A DNA stretch of 64,000 nt, from positions 1,922,001 to 1,986,000 of the forward strand of contig OZ345365.1 in NCBI GenBank assembly GCA_977006965.1, in the 5' to 3' direction. Under the pieces are notes generated by a model. It was given only the letters and a program-made list of their open reading frames with translations. It was not told the DNA's origin and did no database searches. The translations under genes and the position numbers were made by a program. Positions 31,514-42,147 of the stretch are shown piece by piece. Positions within the stretch are counted from its first letter, which is position 1. Each line of letters starts with the position of its first letter. The DNA is from Phymatolithon calcareum (Eukaryota > Rhodophyta > Florideophyceae > Hapalidiales).

Positions 31514-32588
31514 GCGGAGCTTGCTGCAGATCTTCATATTTCTTGAGGCACTCTATGTCCTTGGTTGCCTCCTTAATGTCTTCATCTCTCCCAGAATACT
31601 CATCTGCTTCGTCGAGGCGCTTCTTCTGTCTCACTAGACTCGCAGAGAACCTTTCTGCTTGGTGTCTTCTCCTCATGGCAGGTGGTTCTAGTCGGCACAG
31701 AACTCGCATCCTTCCATGGCGGTGCTTGGCATATGTCCCAAAAACATACTTGAAGAATAAACCTTCTGCAGATTTTCGATTGCTGATTGTAATCACTTTG
31801 TCAGAGGCGTGACGTGGAGTGCATACTCCCACTTTGGCAAAATAAGCGACTTGAAGATTCAAATGCATGTCACAGGCTGAAGGCCTCGAACATTGACTTC
31901 AATATCCCGCAGTTTGTGTATGCACCACACTGCATTTCGTACTCTTGATAACGCCATGTCGTCTGTTACGCCTTTGTGGTTCATGCTTATACCGAGATAC
32001 GAGAGCCTCCAAGCTTGATGAAGAACTCGACCCGCAATGTGGAAGGTGTGTTTCCTGAGTCCCTTGTATTTAAGGATCTCGCTCTTTCCTGGCTTTGTGT
32101 TCCAGCTCATACCATTTTCCTTCGCCCCGGCAGTCGCTACATCAAGTAGCTTCTGCATTCCTTCTCCATCCTTTGATTGCAGCTGGACATCGTCAGCGAA
32201 CAGTTGCGCTGAATTTTCAGAGACGTCGCTGGGGACCTTGGACACCGCTTCCGCGAATGTGTCCATGAAGGTATTGTACAGGCACGGGCTCAGTGGGGAC
32301 CCTTGAGGTACTCCTCAATCGATAATACACCATGTTCTTGTATCATCGCCTGCTGACGTAACCCACGAGGGTTTCAGAATATATGCCACCATCCTTGTTA
32401 TTTCGTCGGGTAGCTTCTGCTGGAGTCTTTTCATGAGGATGTCTCGTGGCACCCTGCCATATGCTGCAGAGAGGTCAAGAACCGCGACAAAAGGATGCCC
32501 ATCTTTCATGGCACATTTTGCACGAAGTATCGCAATATATGTGCTTTGGGAATATTTGATGATTTTATTTTTGAGAGCTCCCAAAGCC
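31514..32588 (-). mobile_element. LINE-B2, 5'-truncated non-LTR retrotransposon
   Basis: Minus strand: RT palm (HPFVAVLDLSAAYGRVPRD), GVPQGSPLSP and QLFADDVQLQ with the FADD catalytic pair, then the C-terminal domain (MRVLCRLEPPAMRRRHQAERF, EYSGRDEDIKEATKDIECL). Frameshifts lie near 32310 and 31860. It begins in the middle of RT, so it is truncated at the 5' end, and ends inside the C-terminal domain at 31514. Confidence 0.8.
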
Positions 32589-33893
32589 TCACCTTGGAGT
32601 AACGGGGCAGCTCTTGCATAATCTCTACGCTATAGTCATCTGGCTGCTCAAAACATTCTTGATTCGTAATTCCCTCCGAACAAGAGCTCTTGTGAGTCTC
32701 TTGCACTCAAACTCAATTTCTGTACTCATCTTCGATGACGCTAGAGTACGTTGTAAGGCGACTAGTTCGACCACCGCGGTAATCCCACAGTAAACACCCA
32801 ACACTGATTTCCTCCAAAGGGGTGCTCGTTTAAATGTCAACGTTAGGCACCTTAAACGTGTTGTTCTTTTTCCTATGTAAAGGATCCCTGGTAGCTTGCC
32901 TTCAATAGGAATCTTCATTGATCTGCCTTCTTCTTCCTTTTCCCATACCTTAATTGTTTCTTCTCTCCTCCACTTCTTCGTGACAGATCCCTCCTGGGCT
33001 TTCTGAAGGGCTTGTCGCAAGTCTTCATACATCTTGAGATATTCAATATCCTTCATTGCTTCCTTTACGTCCTCATCTCTTCCAACGTACTCTTCTGTTT
33101 CTTCAAGGCGCTTTTTGTGCCTTACCAGGCTTAATGCAAACCTTTCTGCTTGATGACGTCTCCTCATCTTTGGTGGTCCCAGTCGGCACAGAACTCGCAT
33201 TCGGTCCCGGCGGTGTTCGGCATACTTTCCGAAAACATTCTTGTAGAACAAGCCCTCTGCCGACTCGATTGCCGAGAGCAATCGATTTGTCATTGGAGTA
33301 ACGTGTAACGCATACTCCCATTTCGGGATAATTAGCGACTTAAAGATCCTGATGCATGTCTCCGGTTTGAATCCTCGAACATTCACTCCAAGCTCCCGAA
33401 GCTTATGTATGCATCCTGCAGCATTTCGAACTCTTGCTAAGGCCGTGTCATCCGTAACACCCTTGTTATTCATGCTTACCCCAAGATACGAGAGTCTCCA
33501 GGCTTGATATAGTTCTCGTCCCGCCAAGTAAAACGTGTGCTTCTGAAGTCCTTTGTACTTAAGAACTTCGCTTTTTCCTGGTTTTGTGTTCCATTTCATG
33601 CCATTTTCGCTTGCCCAACTGGTCGCTATATCAAGAAGTTCTGCATTGCTCGTCCTGTCTTCGCTTGAAGCTGAACATCATCTGCGAACAATTGCACAGG
33701 GCTTTCTGAAACGTTCCTGTCTGTCTTGGAGACGGCTTCTGCGAATGTGTCCATGAATATATTGTATATGCATGGACTAAGCGGGGAACCTTGAGGTACT
33801 CCTCGGTCGGTGATACACCACGTTTCTGTCTCGTCTCCAGCTGATGTGACCTACGATGGTTTTAACAGGTACGCAACCATCCTTGCTATTGTA
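32589..33893 (-). mobile_element. LINE-B1, 5'-truncated non-LTR retrotransposon
   Basis: Same family as LINE-B2, joined head to tail with it. RT from the VAYLLKP block, GVPQGSPLSP and QLFADDVQLQ (near 33690), a frameshift near 33600-33640, then a 324-codon open frame 33599-32625 (C-terminal domain without recognisable RNase H), a stop and a short tail ending AAAAATAAAA near 32560-32590. The endonuclease half is missing. Confidence 0.8.
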
Positions 33894-36490
33894 TGTGCTT
33901 TGTACCATGTGTCCCAACGTGAGGAAAATCGGCACCTTTCTTAGCATTCTACTACACTCGAAATTTCGGTTCTTTCATCAGAATTACTTAGTATCGCGTC
34001 GATGGCTCGGGCCACGTTGGTCTGCTCTGCGGGGGGTCCATGTTGGCTTCCTCAGAACCCTCTTCAGTATTCTAACTGCCCATGCTCCTTGACTGCCCAT
34101 TTCTTCTATTATCTTCGGCGGATTTCTAGGAAACTGACCTACAAACCATCTTGGCACAGAGAATTCTGTGCCTGCTTTCTTTCATCCTCACTGCTTGGTG
34201 CGGTAGACCATTCTTGGAAAAAGTAATTTTCCTAGCGCGGCGTTCTTCTTGCTGTTTCAAGGCTAGTCGGATGACACTCCTGTCTTGGATATCGGTTGGT
34301 ATGCTCGATTTTCGCATGCGGTCCAGCGTTTCGAGTTCCAGCTCTGCCCCCGCGTCGCGTGTCTCCTCCACAACCTTCCTAAGTCTTCGCGTTAACTTCG
34401 AGAGAAGGTGCTGTCGGCCGAACTCCCATGGTTCTATTTGGCACAGCTTCATTAGTCTTCTCCAGTGCCGCCCTGCCCACTTTCCAAACAGTATCGTTGC
34501 GATGTCCTTTTGGACTTGCACTGCTGCTCTCGATACTCGGATTGTGTCAGGAGTTATATGCGCGGCGTACTCATATACCGGCTTGATGAATGGTTTGAAA
34601 AGCCTGATGCATTTTTCTGTGTTGTATCCTTTCCTTGTCATGCCCAGAGTGCTCATGAGCCGGACCTTTGCGCCAGCGCTTTTGAATCGCTCCAGGAGTC
34701 GGTCGTCACGAATTCCGTTCTCGTTGATTGTCGTACCAAGATATTCTGCCGTGCGTCTTATTTGAACTTCCTCGTTCGCCAGAAGAAACGGTTGTCTGAT
34801 CCTTCTACCTGGCAGTATGGCGGACCACTTTCCGGTTGACCAAGTCATTCGATACCATTCGGAGCATTCGTTGAGCATTTCCCAGAGCTCTTCTTCATTC
34901 CTCGCGACATGGTCTAAGTGTTCTCCATTCTGCTCGATCCTGTGCGAAGACTTGTTGTGATCCTCCAATCGGTTTCACTGAAATTTCTGACCCGGGACGT
35001 CGGTAAACTCGCCCATCGCGCTCCGGCGCACGCAAGACTGGGGGACGTCACCCCCCCGCGCGGATCGGCGGACAGGCCGAGCGAGAGTAAGTCCTGAAGA
35101 TCGGCACGGCACGCGGACCCGGGACGTCGGTAAACTTGCTTCGGCGCGGGAAACGACCTCGGACGTTATAAAAGTTTCCTTTCCGCCCGTTCACACGATA
35201 CGATGCTCTGCGTGGCCATTGAAGTGAAATGATTTTCCTCCTCGAGATCTCTCCGTTGAGATCAGAGGTAGGTTTTCTAATTTTGCTGACTATAGCCGTT
35301 TTTATGCGAAATGGAGCCTCTGGGCTCTGAGTTGAGTCCTCGTGGCTCATCAGAAGTGTTGCCCCAAGCGTCTGCAGATGCGTTGGTAACACTATAATAA
35401 AAATCTCCACTTCTTCTTCTTCTTCATTCCTCGCCATTAGTATGACATCGCCCGCAAACATATTCAAGCGAAGACTCGCATTAGAATCGTTGAAGCTCAG
35501 GGCCGTTATCCTTTCTGCCAAGGTGTCCATCAGAATATTGAACAGTGTGGGGCTAATGGGGGATCCCTGGGGGACGCTCACTAATACCTCGTGTTTTTCC
35601 TGCGTCATTCATAACCGTGAAGAGGGTCTTCTGTAGCGAGAGCGAAGCCAACGATGCCACGTTTGTGGATAATCTGAGGTCCACTTCTCGCATTAACTCC
35701 TCTCGTGGTACCCGATCGTACGCTGACTTCAGGTCAAGTATGGCTTTCGTCATTCTTCCTTGTTTTACGGCTGCTTTACAACGGAGGAGGGCTCCTTCTG
35801 TGCCTTTTCGAGGTTGGAATCCCATTTGTGATCTGTTGAAGAAATACTCCTTCCGGATCAGTTTATCCACCGCTGATTCGAATATTTTGCGAGCGTGCGA
35901 CAACAGAGAAATCGGTCTGTAGCTTTTCGGGGAGCTTGGTCTCCTTTCTTGAATATTGGGACCACGAGTGCGTGATTCCAGTCCTCAGGCCAACAACCGA
36001 GTTGTTCGGCTTTTGTGATAGTTGCCAGTAGGAAGCAGTAGCTTTGCTCTGGGGTTAGTAGCAGTGCTTCAGAAAAAATTCCATCTGGGCCAGCTGCTTT
36101 TCGCCTTGGGGCACGTCTTAGAGCTCTCTTTAGTTCTCGTTTTAGTACACGCGTGACTTGAAATTTCCTCGGCTGTATTGCTGCGCCTTGGGGGTCTTTG
36201 GGTTCCTCCGTCAGGTGAGCTGCCATTTCAGCCGGATCTAGCGGCCTCCCTTCGCAGCAATTCGTCTGGGATCTCCTTTTCTTCATTCGAATTAGATTTT
36301 TCATCCTCTTCGCGAAGTTTGTTGGTGTTGACGCAGATAGATCTTCTGTGAATTTCTTAAAGCTTGCTCGTCTGTTTGCCCTGATCAACTTCTTCACCTT
36401 TCTATCCATATCTCTGTGTGTTTGCCAGTCAGCGACCGAGTCCGTTCTCCGTGCCTTCCTGTAGGCTTTCGTTCTCACCTTGGAAAGATT
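33894..36490 (-). mobile_element. LINE-A, non-LTR retrotransposon, interrupted
   Basis: Minus strand from about 36490: pre-RT region (KKLIRANRRASFKKF), RT blocks (AAGPDGIFSEALL, HARKIFESAVDKLIR, AILDLKSAYDRVPRE, SVPQGSPISPTLFNILMDTLAE) and FAGDV, where FADD would be expected. The palm is then split by a retroposon (34906-35418), and the C-terminal domain continues to 34126 (FKPFIKPVYEYAAHITP, LMKLCQIEPWEFGRQHLLSKL). Frameshifts also occur near 35900 and 35600. Inactive. Confidence 0.8.
34906..35418 (+). mobile_element. 513-bp non-coding retroposon (SINE-like) inside LINE-A
   Basis: Flanked by the 16-bp duplication CTTCTTCATTCCTCGC (34890-34905 and 35419-35434), which marks target-primed insertion. 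Its 3' end is the shared tail motif (35361-35418) finishing in CTTCTTC. It contains a TATAAAAG box near 35168 and GACCCGGGACGTCGGTAAAC twice (34989-35011 and 35114-35136, one base apart). No ORF. The tRNA-like A-box near its start (TGGTCTAAGTG, 34910-34920) has no clear B-box partner. Confidence 0.7.
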
Positions 36491-36547
36491 GTCAAGCTCT
36501 TTGGTCCAGAATTCTTTAAATCTTCTTGGTTTTCTTGATCTTCCAAA

Positions 36548-36619
36548 TTAAATGAATCTCTTCCCTCAATTGAGGGAAAAGTGCCCCTCAATTGAGGGAA
36601 AATTTCCGTAAAATAGACA
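36548..36619 (+). mobile_element. Right-end remnant of a piggyBac-like transposon (copy A)
   Basis: Matches the right end of the adjacent full element (39117-39189), including two CCTCAATTGAGG palindromes, and ends in TAGACA directly before CTAG. Only this terminus is left; LINE-A lies on its other side. Confidence 0.75.
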
Positions 36620-36623
36620 CTAG

Positions 36624-39189
36624 TGTCTAGTTTACTAACCACCTCAATTGAGGATAAATCCCTCAATTGAGGGGCTTTTTGAAAGCTCAAAAAGGTATGT
36701 AGAAAGAATGCGAAACAGAAAGTTCGCGCCAACTTTGGGAAGGCGGGCTTGTGTTCTTCCTGAGGAGTACCCAAACTATGGCCTTAAATGGGCATCGTTC
36801 GGCGGTAGGAACGAAATTACAATTTTCAGTTAGAAGAAGCGGACCTGCCATGTCACGAGAAAAAGACCCGCGCCGAGTGGTCGGCGCGTCCGTACACACT
36901 AAGGCAACATCAGTGACCAGTCTCGCAGAGTGTTGCAGGCTCTATGGAACCTTTTCCAAGTCAAAAAAGGTGAACGGCACAGTTCTGGAGGTACTATTGA
37001 ATGAAATCAATGGTCGCGCAAGCACATCGCTTCGCGTGAAATGGGTTCTAGTTCAGAGACCGACTGAGAAAACTAAGATGAAGAGATTCAAGATTGTTAA
37101 CATCAAGGCAGGAAAGGTTGACGAAGGTTCTCCGTCCTCTCGAATGCTTGTATCAAGTCCCAGCACGCAGAACTCTGCACCACAAAATCCGGCTTACAGT
37201 ACTCGTGGTCGTCCGTCTTCTTCGCCAAATGCCAGTTTATTGTCCCCAGTCGCAACCACAAGCTCTCCAAAACGGCACACAAGCTTCGATACAACCCTCA
37301 GAAGCTATGGACGCCCTATACCAGGCACTCTCGCCTACGCCATGCAAGGCTCTTGGGACCAGGTGTCGCAAGAGGAAGTAGATGTCATCACTCCCGACCG
37401 CGAACCCAACGTTATTGCTCATGGGGTGCCATGGTACGAGCGACAAGTTCTATGCCCGATTGGGGGACGAATTCCACGTCATTTCTGGACAGTTCGCACT
37501 CCACATGGAGATTTTATATCGGAAAATGGTGGTATTGGGCATCACACGCCCTATGATTGCTTTATGACCACGTTTCCGCAAGGTCACCTTCGAAAAATAG
37601 CAGCATGGACGTCCGCGAAGCTGAAACGAATCGCGAGAAAAGAGACTACGGTCACAGAGCTGATTAAGTTTTTCGGAATCCTCGTCCTCATGACAAGATT
37701 TGAGTTCGGCGCTAAGACAGATCTATGGCAGACTACCAGGCAGAACAAATACATTCCGGCTCCTTGTTTTTCAAAAACTGGGATGTCAAGAGACAGGTTC
37801 ACCGCATACCTTCGGTGCGTTACATTCAGCATACAACCTAGTGAAAGAGGCAGCATGTCTTCTGCGCAGTACCGCTGGGCGCTCGTTCAAGATTTTGTCG
37901 ATGCCATAAACGAGCACCGAAAGCGCAATGTGTCGCCGTCGAACCTCATTTGCGTTGATGAGTCCATATCTCGCTGGTATGGCAACGGAGGTCATTGGCT
38001 TGATGTCGGACTACCTCAGTACATTGCGATTAACTGTAAGCCGGAGAACGGTTGCGAGATACAGAACTCTGCATGTGGAAGAAGTGGGATAATGCTGCAT
38101 CTCGAGCTCGTTACAACCGCAGAAGACGAGAAGAAAAAGGATTTCGAAGGCGAAATGGCCCATGGTACAGCAGTTTTACGCCGTCTTTTTGCCGCATACT
38201 CTGGCACAAGGGGCATTGTCTGCGCGGATTCTTACTTTACGAGTGTTGAATCTGCAAAGATGCTTCTTCGTTTGGGCCTAAAATTCGTTGGAGTCATCAA
38301 AACGGCGACTAAGAAGTATCCCATGGACTACCTATCAAGAATTGAGATTTCAGAAAGAGGTCAATGTGTTTCTCTCGTTCGAAAATCCTTGAACGGTGAG
38401 CCGTTAATGATGGCGGCTCTTTGGGTTCACCGGGATCGCCGCCATTTTATTTCGACTACCTCTACAACACTGGAAGGCAAACCGCACAATCGTGTGCGTT
38501 TGCGTCAGCTTGAAGAAGGACCGTCTCGTGTTGAGCTGTCCGTGCCCCAGCCCGAAGTATGCGAGACGTACTACTCTGCGTGTGCGCAAATCGACAAGCA
38601 CAATCGGTGCCGCCAAGAGAGTTTGGATCTTGAGAAGAAAGTCAACACCCTGGACTGGTCGTTCCGCGTTAACACATCTCTTTTGACAGCTGGCTTTTAT
38701 TCTCCGGTGCGCATGCAGAGTATCAGATCACATGACGCAACGAAGGTATTATGAAGTGCTGGCCGAGCAAGTCATCGATAACTCGTTCGATTCGCGTAAT
38801 ACTCGTCGCCGCTCAACCACTCCTGAACGTACTTTTGTCTCTGGGAGCGGTGTTGGAACCCACTTAACCCCCACGAGAAAGAAAAGGAAGACTGCGGATG
38901 GCATGATGACTAATTTTGCTTCGCAAAAGAACTGCAGGGTCTGCAAAGTCAAGAAGACAACGCTGGTGTGCTCATCATGTAACAGGCTAGATGGTGCCGC
39001 AATATTCATTTCCGGCACGTCTACTGGCAGGAATTGCTTCGCGAAGCATGTGGAAGACATCCATGAGCTTGACGGTTTTGATGTGCCCGATAGTGAGTAG
39101 CTTTCATGCTCTAAAATTAAATGATTTTCGTTACCTCAATTGAGGGAAAAGTGCCCCTCAATTGAGGAGAAATTTCAGTAAACTAGACA
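36624..39189 (+). mobile_element. piggyBac-like transposon, best-preserved copy (copy B)
   Basis: 2566 bp with 13-bp perfect terminal inverted repeats TGTCTAGTTTACT. Flanked by CTAG on both sides (36620-36623, 39190-39193). Subterminal 12-bp palindromes CCTCAATTGAGG lie at 36642, 36661, 39134 and 39156. It encodes a nearly intact transposase of the piggyBac/DDE_Tnp_1_7 type. piggyBac elements normally use TTAA; the CTAG here is unusual and is repeated in the neighbouring copies. Confidence 0.92.
36778..39100 (+). pseudogene. piggyBac-like transposase (one frameshift before the zinc domain)
   Basis: First ATG 36778, open to 38754 (658 residues). Catalytic triad: Asp394 in ICVDESISRWYG, Asp484 in VCADSYFTSVESAK, Asp606 in QIDKHNRCRQ, the usual three Asp of this family. 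After LLTAGFYSPVRMQSIRSH the frame shifts by one base near 38735 and continues as RRYYEVLAEQ to a Cys-rich C terminus, CRVCKVKKTTLVCSSC then NCFAKHVEDIHE, a zinc-binding domain as in piggyBac, stop at 39100. Copies C, D and F carry the same C-terminal block, so the shift is a single lesion rather than the normal end. It would cut and paste the element. Confidence 0.88.
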
Positions 39190-39193
39190 CTAG

Positions 39194-41171
39194 TGTCTAT
39201 GTGCCGGGATTTTTTCCTCAATTGAGGACACATTTTTCCTCAATTGAGGACTGAAAATGATTTTAAGTTTTGGAAACGAAAGCTAGGCACTATCAAGCTC
39301 GTTAAAAGCGTGAAGCTCAAGGAAGTCTTCAACGTGCTTAGCGAAACAGTTCCTGCCAGTAGAAGCGCCACAAATATATAGTGTGGCATTTTCACGCCTA
39401 TTAGAATATGAGCACAAGAGGGTCTTCGTCTTGAATTTCCCAACTAGCAGTTGTTTTGAACAGCACAAGTAGTCACTATGATATCCTGAGTCCTCCTTTT
39501 TTTCTCGGGAGTTAAGAGGGTTCTAACACCGCTCGCGAATGCAAATATAGGTTCTTTAGCGACGAAACGTCGACGAGTAATGCGCGTGGCAAATGTGTTA
39601 CCGATGAGTTGCTCGAACATCACTTAACAATACCTTCGCTGCTTCATGTGCTGCTGATCCTCTGCACGGGCACCTGAGAATAAAAGTCATCTAAGAATCA
39701 CGCAAATTGCCAGAAGAGTTGATGACTCCTATGAACAATAGTCGCATTTGTTGAAGATGAAGGATTATCGCACTTCTTCCACTCGCCGAGTGCTGTATCT
39801 CTCAACCGTTCTCCGGTTAGTGACCTCCGTTCCCATACCAACGGGATATGGACTCACGGAAGCATCTCAGGTCCGACGGAGGCACAGTGCGCTTTCTGGG
39901 GTCAGATATGGCATCGACAGAATCTTGACCGAGCGACCAGCGGTGCTGCGCAGACTACATGTTCCACTTGATTGAGCAGTGAATGATATTCACTGGAAGT
40001 GTTCGGCGAGCGGCATACCAGTCTTTGAAGAAGAAGGAGAGTTGAGATACTTAATTGGCCTTGTTGCCCTCCAAAAATTTCTCTCGGAGCTGAGCTCAAC
40101 TCTTGTCATGAGGATAATTATTCTGAAAAACTCAATCATCTCTGTCAATGTAGTTTGTTGTCCAATTATTCTCAGCTTAGCGAACGCCAGAGCAGAAAAA
40201 TTTCCCATGTGAACTTGGGGAAAAATCTTCATGACGCAATCTTACTCTGTGTGAATACCAATACCATCATTTTCTGATAAGATGTCTCTGGTAAGAGTGC
40301 AAAGTCTTCAGAACTAAGAGGAAACTTAGACCCGATTCGGTCCTGAAGCTTGGCGCTCGTACCATGGTTCCCCAAAAGCGACAGTATTCGGCTCGCGGTC
40401 AGGCACGACGACATCAGGTTCGTTTTGTGATGTTTGGTCCCAAGAGCCCTTCAAGACGTAGGAGAGAGAGCCCGGAAAAGGGCGTTTAGAGATGGTAAAG
40501 GTTTTATGGATGCTTTTTTGTCTATTTGATGAGCTTCTGATTGTGACTGTGGATGATAAACTGGCGCTTCGCGATGAAGATGGGCGAGGATGAGTACTGT
40601 AAGCAGTCCTGGGTGGTACTGCGCTTTGCCGGTGTTGGCTCGGTTCAAGGCTCGTGAGCTTCTGCAATGCCATCTTCAGTGTCCCCTATCTTGACGTTGA
40701 ACAGGTTGACTGTCTTAAAATTAGTCTTCTTCGGCGAACGCCAAACTATGACACATTTTACGCAAAGTGATATGCTCGCGCGACCATTCAGTTTTCCTCC
40801 AGTACCTCCTGAACGATACCACACACATTTTTTACTTGGAAAAGGCTCCATATTGTCTGGAGCATTCTACGAGACCTGTCACCGATGCTTCCTTTGTGTG
40901 TATGGATGTACCGACCACGCGGGGCCGGACTTTTTCTCGTGGCATGGCAGGTCTGGTACTTCTGGGTGACCACTATATTTTCGTTGCTAGCGCCGAACGA
41001 AGAGATTTTAAGGTAGTAGTTGCGGTACTCCTCACCCACTACACAAGTTCGGCTTTTCAGTAATGGCGCAGATGATCCGTTCTGCGTTCGATTTACTAAC
41101 TTTTCCGAGCTTTTGAATCCGTCCTCATTTGAGGACTGGGTCCTCAATTGAGGACGTTCGGCACATAGACA
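39194..41171 (-). mobile_element. Decayed piggyBac-like transposon (copy C)
   Basis: 1978 bp in minus orientation, with 13-bp termini TGTCTATGTGCCG at both ends and CTAG on both sides (39190-39193, 41172-41175). Palindromes at 39216, 39238, 41123 (one mismatch) and 41142. The Cys-rich C-terminal block reads KTKTLLCSYSN and GRNCFAKHVEDFLE near 39300-39420; N-terminal blocks lie near 40645-41060. Much of the catalytic region is missing. The right-hand CTAG continues as TGCCAAGAGG, which matches the unfilled site at 13442. Confidence 0.88.
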
Positions 41172-41470
41172 CTAGTGCCAAGAGGTTTTGGCTGGATTAT
41201 TTTTAAAAAGGAGTTTCTTTTTTCGGTGTAACTTGATTCAGAGGAATACAAAACCCACCTCTGGTCTCCTTCCGGACCTTTTCAGGTTTGCAAGCGGTCA
41301 TTACTTGGCGACAGCATGAAACATGGTCAAGAGCTCGTCGAGTGCTCCATTAGACAAGGCGCTGTCCTCTTTGGAAAGTCTGTCCTTTGAGAGGCCATTT
41401 ATCACGTCTTCCATTTCATCTTTCCCACATTAGCCGGTGAGCTCGATGAGGGTGGTGTCACTTTGCACTC
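41172..41470. repeat. Dispersed repeat, partner at 13441-13820
   Basis: Collinear with 13442-13800, lacking about 55 bp near 41276. On the minus strand it encodes a C-terminal peptide with DEMEDVINGLSKDRLSKEDS and ELLTMFHAVAK, stop at 41301-41303. Confidence 0.6.
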
Positions 41471-42147
41471 ATGTATTATCCGCGATGCGATCGAACTCGT
41501 CTGGGTTGGATATACCAGCAGGTATACCGGTTCAGCGTTGTTCGTAAATGAAGTACCTGATATGGATATAGCCAAACTTTCCAAACGGCGAGATGACGTA
41601 GTCGAATATCAGCCTGATGACAAGCGAAGCCAAGCTTTCCAAACGGCGAGATGACTTGGATGGTATCGGCGATTGGTGTCCTAGATTCACAGCCAGAAGC
41701 AGGATCTTCGGAGGATAATCGGTTCTATGATTGTAGTGCCCAAAGGATCTATGAATCGATAGCTGTGTCCACGACGAGTGGAACACACCGTCTCCGGCGT
41801 TCGGTATTAGCTGCACTAGCTCGTGCTAGAATTCTTGATTGGTTTCAGTTTTCTTCTTGATGCTTGGGTTCCTTCTCAGTGAGGAACTCCCAGCGAGCTT
41901 TTATATAATTTCTACTACGCCAATTTCGTCACCCAACTTGGGTAAACATTTGCGTTCCTATTGAACATGAAAGTAAACTGTCTACGAAATCAGTCGAATG
42001 ATTGCTACTGTAATGCACGCAATAAGTGTTGCCTGCAATGTATACGACCAGGCCTTCTACGTCGCGCTGGTCCACGTGGAATACCACGAACACGCTCCAG
42101 TCCCCGTGCTGAGTCTCGACAGGTGGAGGTACTCAGTGGTGGGAAGG
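41471..42147. other. No gene; one short direct repeat
   Basis: A 20-plus-bp segment containing CTTTCCAAACGGCGAGATGAC occurs at about 41576-41596 and 41635-41655. Otherwise I see no supported feature before the duplicated block begins at 42148. Confidence 0.45.

Noticed and set aside
36548-39120. TTAA sites near the piggyBac-like elements as the true target duplication
   Set aside because: The TTAA at 36548 and 39117 belong to a conserved stretch inside the right end of each copy, upstream of the terminal palindromes. The sequence beyond them is still shared between copies up to TAGACA.
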